Below, one piece after another: positions 33,017 to 42,017 of a stretch of 64,000 nt of DNA. The notes beneath the pieces were generated by a model, which was not told the origin of the DNA, made no database searches, and worked only from the letters and a program-made list of their open reading frames with translations. The first letter of the stretch is position 1. Each line of letters begins with the position of its first letter. The stretch comes from Nostoc sp. UHCC 0702 (GTDB lineage Bacteria; Cyanobacteriota; Cyanobacteriia; Cyanobacteriales; Nostocaceae), in the NCBI GenBank assembly GCA_017164015.1, contig CP071065.1, positions 7,283,501-7,347,500 of the forward strand, in the 5' to 3' direction. Made by a program: the position numbers and the translations under genes.

Positions 33017-34603
33017 AGGACTTACGCAACTGGCACAGGCGATCGTTAAAATATAGTGCTTTTGTACTATATAAATGACGCAACAGGCACAGGGCGATGC
33101 CTGCGGCGGGCTACGCCTACGCTAGCTGATAGTACATAAGTATTAATAAAATCCGATTCCGAAAGCTTTGTCAACGCATAAGAAGTCGCTGCAAAAGGAA
33201 ACACTATTAAAATATTCATGAGAAAATAGGTAGAGGTTGTATTAGATAAATGTTGCTTAAGGTAATGAGATAACTCAAGCTTAATTACTGCCAATACTTA
33301 AACTAAAACGCCCAAGTATTCCTATGTGCTTGTTTTGATTGAAATTGTCCTTTAGCCCCGCCACGCTGTAATTTAAGTCAGACCAAACACATATGAACGT
33401 CTGGACGTTTTAGTTGTTGAATTAGATAATTAGACAGTAATTTATACTTGATTTTATAAACAGTTTGACTTGTTTGGTAGGCTAAATGCTTAAGTCTAAT
33501 CCAAACTAACATAGCACAAGCAATATGATTTCTTTGAAGGCGTGCTTTACGACATTGACAAGAGTCAACGCCAGTTAACTGCTTTAATTCAAAGGTGTTA
33601 CTCTTCAATTTTCCAACGAATCTTACACACCTGTTGTACAACATTCGTAGAACTTTGAGATAAATCATTAGTTGCGACATAATCCGTTCTATCGGTAGAG
33701 ACAGTAACCCGGAATAGTTTCACTTTCTTCTCAGCAGGGAACGCTTTAATTTTTACTACTTTACCACATTTTAAATCTTCATCACTCCATGATAATGATT
33801 CAATATTTTTATACTTTTCTTTACCAAAAGTATCATCAACTAAACGATTCACTTGGAGAGGGCAATAATAAATTTTGTCTAGACTATCAATTATATTGCA
33901 TGAAATTATTTACCGCATACCACGTATCCATTAAAACAGTATCAAACGGTAAAAGCTTTTGGTATACAAGACTTTGCAGCATATTCTTCACATGGTCTAT
34001 TTTCGTTAAACCGTCGTTTTCCGGATTAAATATACGATAATCAACTACCCAAAAATTATGAGTTTCAGGATTGACATATATGCAGTTGACTATACCAATT
34101 CCTTTGACGATACCATGTTCATTTCCGCTATATTGTCTTCGGACTATTTCTATTTCTTCGGAATATCTTTTATCTAAAACAGTATCATCAAATATAATAT
34201 AAGCATCTTCATGAGGGACAATTAAATTTTTCACATTATCCCAGAGTAGACGAGGGGTTAGCTTTTCGCTTTTTAAATAATTATTAATTTTATCATGACT
34301 AATATCTTCTAAATGTTCTGCTAGATTAGTAATAGTATAGTTAATCTGGCTACTAAGTAGATATTGACAATAATCTAGTTTTGTAAATTTCATATTCAAA
34401 AGTATTCGTTAGAGTAACGTGAGCCGCAGCCCAAAAGTTGAGCGTAAAAAGGGACACTTTACATTTGTACTCTAGTTCATTTCATGTGGAGTTATATAGT
34501 ACAAAAGCACCAGTAATTAGCGATCGCCTGTGCCAGTTACGTCAGTTATATAGTACAAAAGCACCAGTAATTAGCGATCGCCTGTGCCAGTTGCGTAAGT
34601 CCT
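33017..34603. mobile_element. Composite region bounded by inverted AGGACTTACGCA repeats and carrying an IS701-like remnant
   Basis: AGGACTTACGCAACTGGCAC begins at 33017 and its inverted counterpart, GTGCCAGTTGCGTAAGTCCT, ends at 34603. The right side has two tandem copies of a unit of about 54 bp containing TATATAGTACAAAAGCACCA and GCGATCGCCTGTGCCAGTT. The left side has about one and a half copies inverted. The related ends at 51712-51855 bound a 144-bp MITE-like element. The region encloses the transposase relic. Confidence 0.65.
33378..34399 (-). pseudogene. IS701-like DDE transposase, two frameshifts
   Basis: Three successive frames give one transposase. First comes MNMKFTKLDYCQYLLSSQIN to about 33890, with the DDE-type IIFDDTVLDKRY and LPFDTVLMDTWYA. 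Then QVNRLVDDTFGKEKYKNIES to KIRWKIEE at 33598, and then ELKQLTGVDSCQCRKARLQR to the stop at 33378. Each junction is explained by a single-base indel: TATAATTGAT for TATATTGAT near 33890, and one base near 33595. No intact protein can result. The family name is from recalled sequence resemblance. Confidence 0.8.
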
Positions 34604-34604
34604 G

Positions 34605-35636
34605 GACAACTGCAAGAAGGCTAAACCAGGGAAGAAAGGATATCCGCGCTTCAAGAAAGAACAAACACATGGCTGTGTTGAGTACAAAACCAGTGGGTGG
34701 AAACTTTCCGATGACCGCAGGCACATCACTTTCTCTGATGGGTTTGAAGCGGGAACCTTCAAGATGTGGGGAACTCGCGATTTGCATTTCTACCAGTTGA
34801 AGCAGTTCAAAAGAGTGCGGGGTGTACGTCGTGCTGACGGGTATTATGCCCAGTTCTGCATCGACCAAGAGCGAGCACAAAGGCGAGAATCAACGGGCAA
34901 AACTATTGGTATTGATGTGGGATTGAACCACTTCTACACCGATAGCAATGGGGAAACAGTTGCTAATCCTAGACATCTGCGGAAATCCGAGAAGTCTTTG
35001 AAACGGTTGCAACGCCGTTTGTCTAAGACTAAAAAAGGTTCTAAAAATAGAGTCAAGTTCAGAAATAAACTCGCTCGTAAACACCTCAAAGTAAGTCGCC
35101 AGCGTAAAGACTTTGCTGTTAAGACAGCAAGGTGCGTAGTGAAGTCTAACGACCTCGTGGCGTATGAAGATTTGCAGGTGCGGAACATGGTGAGCCAGCG
35201 CGTTGGGCGGGTTCCCCGACTTGAAGCGACTGGCGAACCCGTAAGGGTCAAGAATCATCGCTTGGCTAAATCGATTAGTGATGCAGCGTGGACTCAGTTT
35301 AGGCAATGGGTTGAGTATTTTGGCAAAGTGTTCGGCGTGGTGACTGTTGCAGTTCCACCCCATTACACCAGTCAGGATTGCTCTAATTGTGGTGGAGTGG
35401 TTAAGAAAACTCTCAGCACTAGAACTCATATCTGTAACCATTGTGGACACGTCCAAGACAGGGATCATAACGCTGCACGAAACATACTAGAAAAAGCATT
35501 AAGTACGGTGGGTCACATCGGAACTAACGCCTCTGGAGAGACTGACCAATACTTGGGTGGGGAAACTTCCCCAAGCAAGTCAACTCGTGGAAAGAGGAAA
35601 ACCAAAGAGCGATCTTTGGAATCCCCGTCTCTTTAG
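34605..35636 (+). pseudogene. tnpB: 5'-truncated tnpB (IS200/IS605-type RNA-guided nuclease)
   Basis: The frame opens at the edge of the AGGACTTACGCA repeat and lacks roughly the first 100 residues of TnpB. It reads KKAKPGKKGYPRFKKEQT, then the RuvC motifs IGIDVGLNHF (Asp), VAYEDLQVRNMV (Glu) and DRDHNAARN (Asp), with the zinc ribbon CSNCGG and CNHCGH intact. The only later ATG, 34764 (MWGTRDLHF), would give 290 residues. A 57-bp repeat insertion splits the segment after RNMV. A right-end hairpin follows. Without its N-terminal domain, activity is unlikely. Confidence 0.85.
35194..35250. repeat. 57-bp in-frame repeat insertion in tnpB
   Basis: The expected RNMVKNHRLAKSISDAAW is interrupted after V by 19 residues including QRVGRVPRLEATGEPV. 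The DNA GCGCGTTGGGCGGGTTCCCC followed by GACTTGAAGCGACTGGC resembles dispersed repeats at 52225 and 53848. The 57-bp length preserves the frame. Confidence 0.8.
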
Positions 35637-35655
35637 AGCGGGGAGGATGTCAAAA
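35620..35655 (+). mobile_element. Right-end hairpin of the IS200/IS605-type element
   Basis: CCCCGTCTC, TTTA, GAGCGGGG folds into a stem with one bulged T, followed by AGGATGTCAA. This layout is typical of the right end, and of the omega RNA 3' region, of cyanobacterial tnpB elements. Confidence 0.65.
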
Positions 35656-35688
35656 TTAGAGAATAGTTATTTTCGGTTGTGTGTCTCA

Positions 35689-35909
35689 ATTGCTAGGGCT
35701 TGACTGCAATTTGATAATTAGTGCTTCTTGCCCCTGAATCAAGGCTTCAAGCTGCTGTTGGATTGCCTGCAAAGGTTGTGTATGGCCCCGCTGGTTTGTA
35801 CTGAAATGTCCGTGGCAGAAGTAACGGCTAGGTTGAGGATTTGCAACTCAAAGCTAGACATAGTTAATAGAATTTCATTTGTATTGCTGGGGTCAATGTA
35901 AATTTTCAT
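35689..35909 (-). pseudogene. Small ORF, apparently frameshifted, unknown
   Basis: ATG 35909 gives MKIYIDPSNTNEILLTMSSF and continues through LNLAVTSATDISVQTS. Another frame then gives a coiled-coil-like tail, QPLQAIQQQLEALIQGQEAL, to a stop at about 35689. Joining the two needs one frameshift. No family is recognised. The tail resembles short phage or plasmid proteins. Confidence 0.3.
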
Positions 35910-36151
35910 AATTCTGTATTTTATGTAGAAACTGTAACTAGCTATGCCAGTGGTAACACAGTAATTAGTCTAGCTCCAGTTTATCAAAACAGTGAAGAGA
36001 ATAAAGCCGAATGGCAAGCCACGCCAAGTGGAAAAATGGAGATGTGCATTACCAACCCTAAAGCCAAAGCTTCTTTGTAGCAGGAGAGGAGTACTACATG
36101 ACTTTACACGGGTATTACCCTGTGGGGATTCGTGATACGGAGTTGCATTGA
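35910..36151 (+). pseudogene. Phage-like small protein remnant, frameshifted
   Basis: A frame without start codon reads NSVFYVETVTSYASGNTVIS, LAPVYQNSEENKAEWQATPS and GKMEMCITNPKAKA, then shifts frame into FVAGEEYYMTLHGYYP and ends at TGA 36151. The pattern (VKLSPVYS, ENKSF, TPSG, GKEYYV in homologues I remember) is found in small proteins of phages and cyanobacterial prophages. The remainder of 35651-36391 shows no gene. Confidence 0.45.
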
Positions 36152-36391
36152 CTGGGAAGGATGAGAGGGATGAGGGAGATGTTACTTCCCCATTTCTAAA
36201 TGCTATTTGTGAACACAACTGAAGTATGAACAAGAAGATTCTGGAATTCACCCACACTCTTTGATTCTCTGTGTTTGCCAATTTGCCAAAATAGAGGTGT
36301 AGGCTAGAATAACTAGGCTTCGAGCATAGCTTGATTGCACGCATTCAAGAGCAAGGGTCGGCTGGTTTGAAAAAATGAAGAGGTCGGGAGT

Positions 36392-36715
36392 ATGGACAAC
36401 AACAACTGGTTGCAACAGCTAATGATGCTTGGTATTGGCACAACGTCTTTGGTAGCAGAAAAACTGCGAGAAGTCAGCGATGAATTGGTCAAGGACGGTA
36501 AGCTCAATCCTGAGCAAGCTAAGGCGGTGATGGATGATGTTGTACAGCAGTTAAAATCTGAGCAAGGAAACTGGGAAACCCAAATGCAAAGGCAAATGCG
36601 AAACATGATGCAGGATTTGGGTGTGGCTCGTCAGTCTGAGGTGGATGAACTGCGGGGTAGAATTGACCGTTTAGAGCGTCAAGTGCGTGATTTAGAAAAT
36701 AAGCTTTGGCGTTAA
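36392..36715 (+). CDS. Phasin-like helical protein
   Basis: The 107-residue all-helical protein resembles phasin/PhaF-type granule-associated proteins: LGIGTTSLVAEKLREVSDEL and LVKDGKLNPEQAKAVMDDVV, and a C-terminal coiled coil DELRGRIDRLERQVRDLENK. Such proteins bind polyhydroxyalkanoate granules or act as small scaffolds. No pha genes lie nearby, so the granule role is uncertain. The start has a GGTCGGGAG-like Shine-Dalgarno close to ATG. Confidence 0.75.
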   Translation: MDNNNWLQQLMMLGIGTTSLVAEKLREVSDELVKDGKLNPEQAKAVMDDVVQQLKSEQGNWETQMQRQMRNMMQDLGVARQSEVDELRGRIDRLERQVRDLENKLWR

Positions 36716-36793
36716 AATGTCCTTTGTGATTTAAACTAATTGTGTCCTGTTGGTATTCTTATTGTCAGATTACCTCAGTAGGGAGGACTGATT

Positions 36794-37312
36794 TTGAAAG
36801 CGATTTTACTCAGCGTGGGTTTCATGCTGGTGTGTGTTTTAGTTTTAGTATCGGCACAAGTTGGCAGTAAACAGGAAGCCATTGCCGCTAATTTGACCGA
36901 AATTACACCAGCATCCACTAGTGTTACTGAAAACAATACCTTAATTGCGAGCAAGCCTATGTCTGATGCCAATGTGGTAACTACCCCCTCTGGATTGAAA
37001 TACAAAGACTTAGAGGAAGGAACAGGGGAGACTCCTAAAACAGGGCAAACGGTAACTGTTCACTACACCGGCACTCTAGAAAATGGTAAAAAGTTTGATA
37101 GTTCGCGCGATCGCGGCGAACCTTTCAAGTTTAAAATCGGTGTCGGACAAGTCATCTCAGGTTGGGATGAAGGAGTCGGCACTATGAAGGTAGGCGGTCG
37201 TCGTGAGTTAATCATCCCGCCAGAGTTAGGTTATGGTGCCAGTGGGGCTGGTGGCGTAATTCCACCCAACGCTACCCTGATTTTTGATGTTGAATTATTA
37301 GGCCTTAAGTAA
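36794..37312 (+). CDS. FKBP-type peptidyl-prolyl cis-trans isomerase, membrane-anchored or exported
   Basis: The 172-residue protein starts at TTG 36794, seven bases after GGAGG. Residues 4-22 form a signal or membrane anchor (AILLSVGFMLVCVLVLVSA). The FKBP domain occupies about residues 65-172: GLKYKDLEEGTGETPKTGQT, VHYTGTLENGKKFDSSRDRG, VISGWDEGVGTMKVGGRREL and PPNATLIFDVELL. It should catalyse proline isomerisation in proteins folding in the periplasm or thylakoid lumen. A good terminator follows the stop. Confidence 0.92.
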   Translation: MKAILLSVGFMLVCVLVLVSAQVGSKQEAIAANLTEITPASTSVTENNTLIASKPMSDANVVTTPSGLKYKDLEEGTGETPKTGQTVTVHYTGTLENGKKFDSSRDRGEPFKFKIGVGQVISGWDEGVGTMKVGGRRELIIPPELGYGASGAGGVIPPNATLIFDVELLGLK

Positions 37313-37329
37313 GTAGTAAATTGTGTCAT

Positions 37330-37367
37330 CTCCCAATCATATAAAACTATTACTGATTGGGAGTTTT
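37330..37367 (+). terminator. Rho-independent terminator of the FKBP gene
   Basis: CTCCCAATCA pairs with TGATTGGGAG across a 14-base loop, followed by TTTT. The start is 18 bases after the stop codon. Confidence 0.85.
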
Positions 37368-37371
37368 CAAA

Positions 37372-38082
37372 TTATAGCAACGGTAACTGATTGTAGTTTG
37401 ATTCAGTTTTGCCTAAAACTTCAAGTATGAGTTTCCATCTTTTAGGAGAGTAGAAGGGTTGAGATTTATACCAAACTATTGGATTTTTATTGCTTTTGTT
37501 AGTGTTGCAACTACGGCAAGATGGAATAAAATTTCCAAGGCAATCAGGGCCGCCTTTCGAGACAGGAATGAAATGATCTAATACTAAAATTTCAGTTGAA
37601 CCACAGTAAGCACAACTATTATCAAATCTTTCTTTGAGAGATTTAATCTCCTTTAAGGAGTAATAAGCATGATGATTGCCAAATTTATAAGCTTTGCGTC
37701 TCGAATTAGCCCTTTTTAGAGATGCTCTTCCCTGGGGTGTTTGGCGAAACTTAGCCATGTACTTACGCAGAGTTGCTCTTCTTTGGGGAGTTCGGAAATA
37801 CTTTGAATGTCGCTTAATATAATCTTCTTTATGCTCTCGATAGTGCTTCGCCTGTCTCTGGCGTATTGCTTGTTTGTTTTTCTGGTAGCGTTGTGCTGAT
37901 TTTTTTAATTCTTTTTCTCGGTTTTTGTAATAGTACTTTGAACTCAATTCAACCCTACATTGAATACATACTCTGGAGTCTTTTCGTCGTAGACTATGCC
38001 CAGTACTATTCCAGTCATGACCATATTTACACAAACGACCGAGGTAAAAACGGGTTGAATCCAATTCTGTTATATTTGTCAT
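37372..38082 (-). CDS. Free-standing HNH endonuclease with N-terminal zinc motif
   Basis: The 236-residue basic protein has an N-terminal CKYGHDWNSTGHSLRRKDSR followed by VCIQC, a zinc-finger-like segment, then a long Lys/Arg-rich helix with RTPQRR and RQTPQGR repeats. At the C terminus is an HNH nuclease: CAYCGSTEILVLDHFIPVSK, with CRSCNTNKSNKNP as the second zinc knuckle. The DNA-binding helix plus HNH layout fits a homing-type or phage-type nuclease. It lies directly downstream of dnaB, 71 bp away, on the same strand. Confidence 0.8.
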   Translation of the reverse strand: MTNITELDSTRFYLGRLCKYGHDWNSTGHSLRRKDSRVCIQCRVELSSKYYYKNREKELKKSAQRYQKNKQAIRQRQAKHYREHKEDYIKRHSKYFRTPQRRATLRKYMAKFRQTPQGRASLKRANSRRKAYKFGNHHAYYSLKEIKSLKERFDNSCAYCGSTEILVLDHFIPVSKGGPDCLGNFIPSCRSCNTNKSNKNPIVWYKSQPFYSPKRWKLILEVLGKTESNYNQLPLL

Positions 38083-38153
38083 ATCAATCTAGTGTAATTA
38101 GGTTGACTATGCCCAGGATGTTCGCAGCATCGCTGGGCTTGTACCTAATTTTA

Positions 38154-39518
38154 TCAGTAGCCTTTTGGTTTTGCTAAATTTCTAAACTGTGTAAGCTGAG
38201 GATCGAACAAAAGTTTAACAGTACCTGTCGGACCATTACGGTGTTTAGCTACTATCACTTCTGCAATCCCGCGATCAGGAGTATCTGAGGAATAATACTC
38301 TTCGCGGTACAACATCATTACTATATCCGCATCTTGCTCTATACTTCCACTTTCCCTCAAGTCTGATAACATTGGGCGTTTGTTGGTACGTGATTCAACC
38401 CCTCGACTTAACTGAGATAGGGCAATAATTGGTACTCTTAATTCACGAGCTAAACCTTTGATACCGCGTGTAATTTTTGATATTTCTTGTACGCGGTTAT
38501 CTCCTGCTCCTTCCATGAGCTGCAAATAATCTATTACTATCAATCCTAGTTCTGAACCATGTTCTGCTTGTAGCCGCCGCGCTTGACTCCGCATTTGTGT
38601 TACTGTGATATTTGGTGTGTCATCTATAAAAATTGGCATCTCTGACAAGATATCAATAGCACGGCTTAAAGGTTCCCACTGAGTTTGACTAATACGACCA
38701 CTCCGCAAATATGTACTCTCAATCCTTGACTCGCTGGCAAGTAACCGCTGAACTAACTGTTCTTTTGACATTTCTAAGCTGAAAATAGCAACTGGCAATT
38801 TATAATAACTGGCAATATTATGAGCCAGATTTAAACAAAATGCGGTTTTGCCCATTGATGGACGAGCAGCAACAATAATCAAATCAGAACGCTGAAAGCC
38901 ACTGGTCATGGAATCTAAATCATAAAAGCCACTGGAAAGACCAGGTAAGGCTATGCCTTCAGAAGCTTCTGAACGTTTTTCAATATCCTGGAAAGTATTA
39001 ACAAGGGTATCACCAATATGAACAAAACCTGATTGGGGACGCTCTTGAGTAACGCCAAAGACTTTCTGTTCTGCCTGATCGAGGACTGTTGGTAATTCTG
39101 ATTCTGTCTCGTAACCGAGATGCACAATTTCATTACCAGCTTTAATTAACCGTCGCCGCAGGAATTTATCCATCACCAACCCTGCTAAAGCGTCGATGTT
39201 AACGGCTGAAACTGTGCGGTCTACTAAAGTTGCTAATTTGTTTCTGCCGCCAATCCGGGCTAGGATATCGTTGTCAGCTAGCCAGCTAGTAACCGAGAGT
39301 AAATCTGTGGGTTTACCTTGAGCATGGAGGCGTAGCGCAGCTTGATAAATTTCTTTGTGAGCGCTAATGTAAAAAGCTTCTGGAACCAGGCGATCGCTAA
39401 CTCGACTGATCGCTTCTGGATCTAGTAAAATTCCCCCCAAAATCGCTTCTTCCGCCTCGATATTTTGGGGTGGTAGTCTATTGCTACCATCACCTTGAAA
39501 ACTTAGTTCTTCAGCCAT
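38154..39518 (-). CDS. dnaB: Replicative DNA helicase DnaB
   Basis: The 454-residue protein has an N-terminal DnaG-binding helical domain (PPQNIEAEEAILGGILLDPE) and the RecA-like motor with Walker A ARPSMGKTAFCLNLA, Walker B LIVIDYLQLM and the arginine-finger region RPMLSDLRESGSIEQDAD. It unwinds DNA at the fork as a hexamer. No intein is present, unlike many cyanobacterial dnaB genes. It follows rplI, a common cyanobacterial pairing, with an STRR array in the gap. Confidence 0.97.
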   Translation of the reverse strand: MAEELSFQGDGSNRLPPQNIEAEEAILGGILLDPEAISRVSDRLVPEAFYISAHKEIYQAALRLHAQGKPTDLLSVTSWLADNDILARIGGRNKLATLVDRTVSAVNIDALAGLVMDKFLRRRLIKAGNEIVHLGYETESELPTVLDQAEQKVFGVTQERPQSGFVHIGDTLVNTFQDIEKRSEASEGIALPGLSSGFYDLDSMTSGFQRSDLIIVAARPSMGKTAFCLNLAHNIASYYKLPVAIFSLEMSKEQLVQRLLASESRIESTYLRSGRISQTQWEPLSRAIDILSEMPIFIDDTPNITVTQMRSQARRLQAEHGSELGLIVIDYLQLMEGAGDNRVQEISKITRGIKGLARELRVPIIALSQLSRGVESRTNKRPMLSDLRESGSIEQDADIVMMLYREEYYSSDTPDRGIAEVIVAKHRNGPTGTVKLLFDPQLTQFRNLAKPKGY

Positions 39519-39561
39519 AAGCGATTTGAAAGTTGAGATTGGCGATTGGGGGGTCGCTGGT

Positions 39562-39604
39562 GGAAGTTAGGAGTTAGGAGTTAGGAGTTAGGAGTTAGGA
39601 GTTT
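39562..39604. repeat. Tandem heptamer array (GTTAGGA)n
   Basis: Five or six units of AGTTAGG lie between dnaB and rplI. The same unit occurs in frame in the histidine kinase at 4510-4545. Confidence 0.9.
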
Positions 39605-39649
39605 TATCTTCTCCTGCACCCCTGTACCCCTGCACCCTCAATGACGCAG

Positions 39650-40108
39650 TTAGTTAGCCACGACCTCAATATCGACTTGCGCCGTTACTTCAGAATGCAG
39701 CTTAATGTCGGCTTTATAAGTACCGAGTTTGCCGATATCGGGGATAGTAATCCCACGCCGATCGATTTCTTGATTGGTAGCTGCTTGAATTGCATCTGCC
39801 ACTTCTTGATTGGTGACGGTACCAAAGATTGCTTCGTTTTCACCAACTTGCTTGGCAATTTTCAAGCTGCCAATTGTTTCTAAAGCTGCTTTTTGTTCTA
39901 GAGCATGTTGCTTGAGTTCTAACTGCCGTTGACGCTCTTGCTCACGGCGGCGTTCTACTTGCTTGAGAATACCGGGAGTGGCATGAGTTGCCAATTTCTG
40001 AGGAATCAAATAATTACGAGCATAGCCAGGAGCTACTTCTACTAGGTCGCCAGATTTTCCTAGTTTGCTGATATCCTTGTTTAAAACTAATTGCACACGT
40101 TTCGCCAT
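39650..40108 (-). CDS. rplI: 50S ribosomal protein L9
   Basis: The 152-residue protein begins MAKRVQLVLNKDISKLGKSG and contains VEVAPGYARNYLIPQKLA, the L9 N-terminal 23S rRNA-binding domain, then the long helix rich in Glu, Arg and Gln and a C-terminal domain with TVTNQEVADAIQ and LHSEVTAQVDIEVV. Length is normal for L9. It is the first gene of the rplI-dnaB pair. Expression level is likely high. Confidence 0.97.
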   Translation of the reverse strand: MAKRVQLVLNKDISKLGKSGDLVEVAPGYARNYLIPQKLATHATPGILKQVERRREQERQRQLELKQHALEQKAALETIGSLKIAKQVGENEAIFGTVTNQEVADAIQAATNQEIDRRGITIPDIGKLGTYKADIKLHSEVTAQVDIEVVAN

Positions 40109-40261
40109 TGTTTTTCGTTTTTCCTGTAAAATCTCATTAACTTAGGTTTCAGTAGGATAGCTCACATATGTCTAGCTGTATCCCAAGTAGCTTTGCTTGT
40201 ACCCTAAAGCTTACAGATCCTAGCGAAAGGTAGGGGGCGATCGCAACTGTTAGCTCCTAGA

Positions 40262-40449
40262 AAAATTTTGAGAGCGGGGGAGCGGGGGAGCGGGGGAGCA
40301 GGGGAGCGGGGGAGCAAGGGAGCAGGGGAGCAGGGGAGCAGGGGAAGATAAAACCACTGACCACTGACCACTGACAACTGACCACTGACAACTGACCACT
40401 GACAACTGACCACTGACAACTGACAACTGACAACTGACCACTAACAACT
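40262..40449. repeat. Two heptamer arrays, AGCGGGGG-type and ACTGACA-type
   Basis: The first part has units of GGGGGAGCGGGGGAGC drifting to GGGGAGCAGGGGAGC; the second has CCACTGACAACTGA units. Together they fill nearly the entire gap between gloB and the rplI promoter. Confidence 0.9.
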
Positions 40450-40451
40450 GA

Positions 40452-41225
40452 CTAAAATTTGTCTTTCATTCCCCGGATGCGGGCAAATGTTTGTACTGGG
40501 TCGCTGCTCTTGGCAGATAATTGTAATGATGGTTGTTCCCAACGCAAGAAGGGATTGGTGCGCTTTTCGACACCCAGCAGGGAGGGAACGGTGGCTTCTC
40601 CTCGATTGCGGTGGACTTTGACTTCATCGTAGCGCTTTTGTAAGTCGGTGTTGTCACTATCTACAGTCAGGGCAAATTGTAAATTCTTTAAGGTGTATTC
40701 GTGGGCGCACCAGACATAAGTATCATCTGGTAAAGAGCGCAGTTTATTCAGGGAATCTACCATTTGGCTGGGTGTACCTTCAAACAAGCGACCGCAACCG
40801 CCAGCAAACAAGGTATCGCCACAGAATAAGTTGCCTGGTTCGTCGGCTGTGACAGGAGGAAAGTAGTAAGCTATGTGAGCGCGGGTATGTCCGGGTACGA
40901 AAATAACCTCGGCTATATGTTCGGCAAACTCAACGCGATCGCCTTGTTGCAAAAATACCTGCTGTCCGGGTATTCTGCCTCGATCCTCGATTCCACCATA
41001 AACTACCACTTTCGGGAAGTGTTGGATTAACTGCTGATTGCCACCTACATGGTCGTTGTGATGGTGGGTGTTAAAAATCCCTACTAACTCTGCTTTGAGT
41101 TGTGCAAGCTTGTTTAATACTGGTTCGGCTTCCGCTGGATCGACAACAGCGGCAATATTTTGTTCTTGGTTATACAGCAAGAATATGTAGTTGTCTTTTA
41201 GTGCCTCAAGACGGAATATCCGCAT
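40452..41225 (-). CDS. gloB: Hydroxyacylglutathione hydrolase (glyoxalase II)
   Basis: The 257-residue metallo-beta-lactamase-fold enzyme has the binuclear metal motif THHHNDHVGG, then FVPGHTRAHIAYY, FCGDTLFAGGCGRLFEGTP and CAHEYTLKNLQFA, all typical of glyoxalase II. It hydrolyses S-lactoylglutathione to D-lactate and glutathione in methylglyoxal detoxification. ATG 41225 (MRIFRLEALKDNY) is preferred over ATG 41270, since conservation begins there and AGGGA lies upstream. Its stop is 2 bp from the repeat array. Confidence 0.95.
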   Translation of the reverse strand: MRIFRLEALKDNYIFLLYNQEQNIAAVVDPAEAEPVLNKLAQLKAELVGIFNTHHHNDHVGGNQQLIQHFPKVVVYGGIEDRGRIPGQQVFLQQGDRVEFAEHIAEVIFVPGHTRAHIAYYFPPVTADEPGNLFCGDTLFAGGCGRLFEGTPSQMVDSLNKLRSLPDDTYVWCAHEYTLKNLQFALTVDSDNTDLQKRYDEVKVHRNRGEATVPSLLGVEKRTNPFLRWEQPSLQLSAKSSDPVQTFARIRGMKDKF

Positions 41226-41513
41226 TTTCTCTGTTTCCCTTGCATGTCCAGGTTTGGTATTTAAGTGCATACTCTACTACAGTCAGTAACCGGGCTAGTT
41301 ACAAAAGTTATGTTATATATTGGTATTTTATTCATTATAGCTGTCAAATTGCATTAAACATGCTAATATACAACCGTAGTTGTACTTAACTCATAGTAAA
41401 TTTTCTCAAAATTATTTTGATTTATCAGTAAAATTTCTCTGGGAAATAGAAGAATACGAAGTTAAATTTATTGTGTTATTTTTATAAATAAAAATAACGA
41501 AAAATCTATATTT

Positions 41514-41930
41514 ATGGCAGCAAAAAGGAGAGGATTTATCACAATTTTGACAGGTCTATATGCTTTTCACGATTGCATTCATTTTTTAGCAGCAATTAGA
41601 AAATTTCATCAAGAGCCAATTATTATTTTAATTGACCGCGTTCCGAAGTATCAATATCCTTTTCTGAAAGTATTCAAAAATGTAATTTTAAACCCAGCGC
41701 CAGCAGATAAAAACACTGTTTTAGCTTCACGCAAGGCGAAAATAGCTTTATATGATGCTTCAGATTTTTATCAAACTATATATTTAGATTCAGATAGTTG
41801 TTTATTATCTGATATTAATGATGTCTTTGATTATTTAGATGAATATGATTGTTGCTCATTGTACACAAGAATATTTGACAAATTTGCTCAAATATTTTTA
41901 TTTTTACCAAATGACAAATCCCTGGTGTAA
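41514..41930 (+). CDS. Truncated GT8-like glycosyltransferase
   Basis: The 138-residue protein has a nucleotide-sugar transferase N-terminal half: GFITILTGLYAFHDCIHFLA and the metal-binding IYLDSDSCLLSDI. It ends soon after at LFLPNDKSLV, about half the length of related enzymes (over 300). In another frame just after the stop come FFNEIPRQPSFRRNTLAN and a further stop, which suggests decay by frameshift and deletion. It opens the polysaccharide cluster. Activity is unlikely without a C-terminal part. Confidence 0.55.
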   Translation: MAAKRRGFITILTGLYAFHDCIHFLAAIRKFHQEPIIILIDRVPKYQYPFLKVFKNVILNPAPADKNTVLASRKAKIALYDASDFYQTIYLDSDSCLLSDINDVFDYLDEYDCCSLYTRIFDKFAQIFLFLPNDKSLV

Positions 41931-42017
41931 GAAATAATTTTTTAATGAAATCCCTAGACAACCATCGTTCCGGCGTAACACTCTGGCAAACTGACAATAT
42001 TTATCTGTAGAAAAATT

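Noticed and set aside
34438..34800. Plus-strand ORF of 120 codons before tnpB
   Set aside because: Its repeated segment LYSTKAPVISDRLCQLR is the translation of two tandem DNA repeats, and the rest is tnpB in the wrong frame.
34890..35468. Minus-strand ORF of 192 codons
   Set aside because: Antisense to tnpB; no domain.
40204..40447. Minus-strand ORFs with SVVSGQ and PLLPCSPAP repeats
   Set aside because: Direct translations of heptamer arrays in the gap between gloB and rplI.
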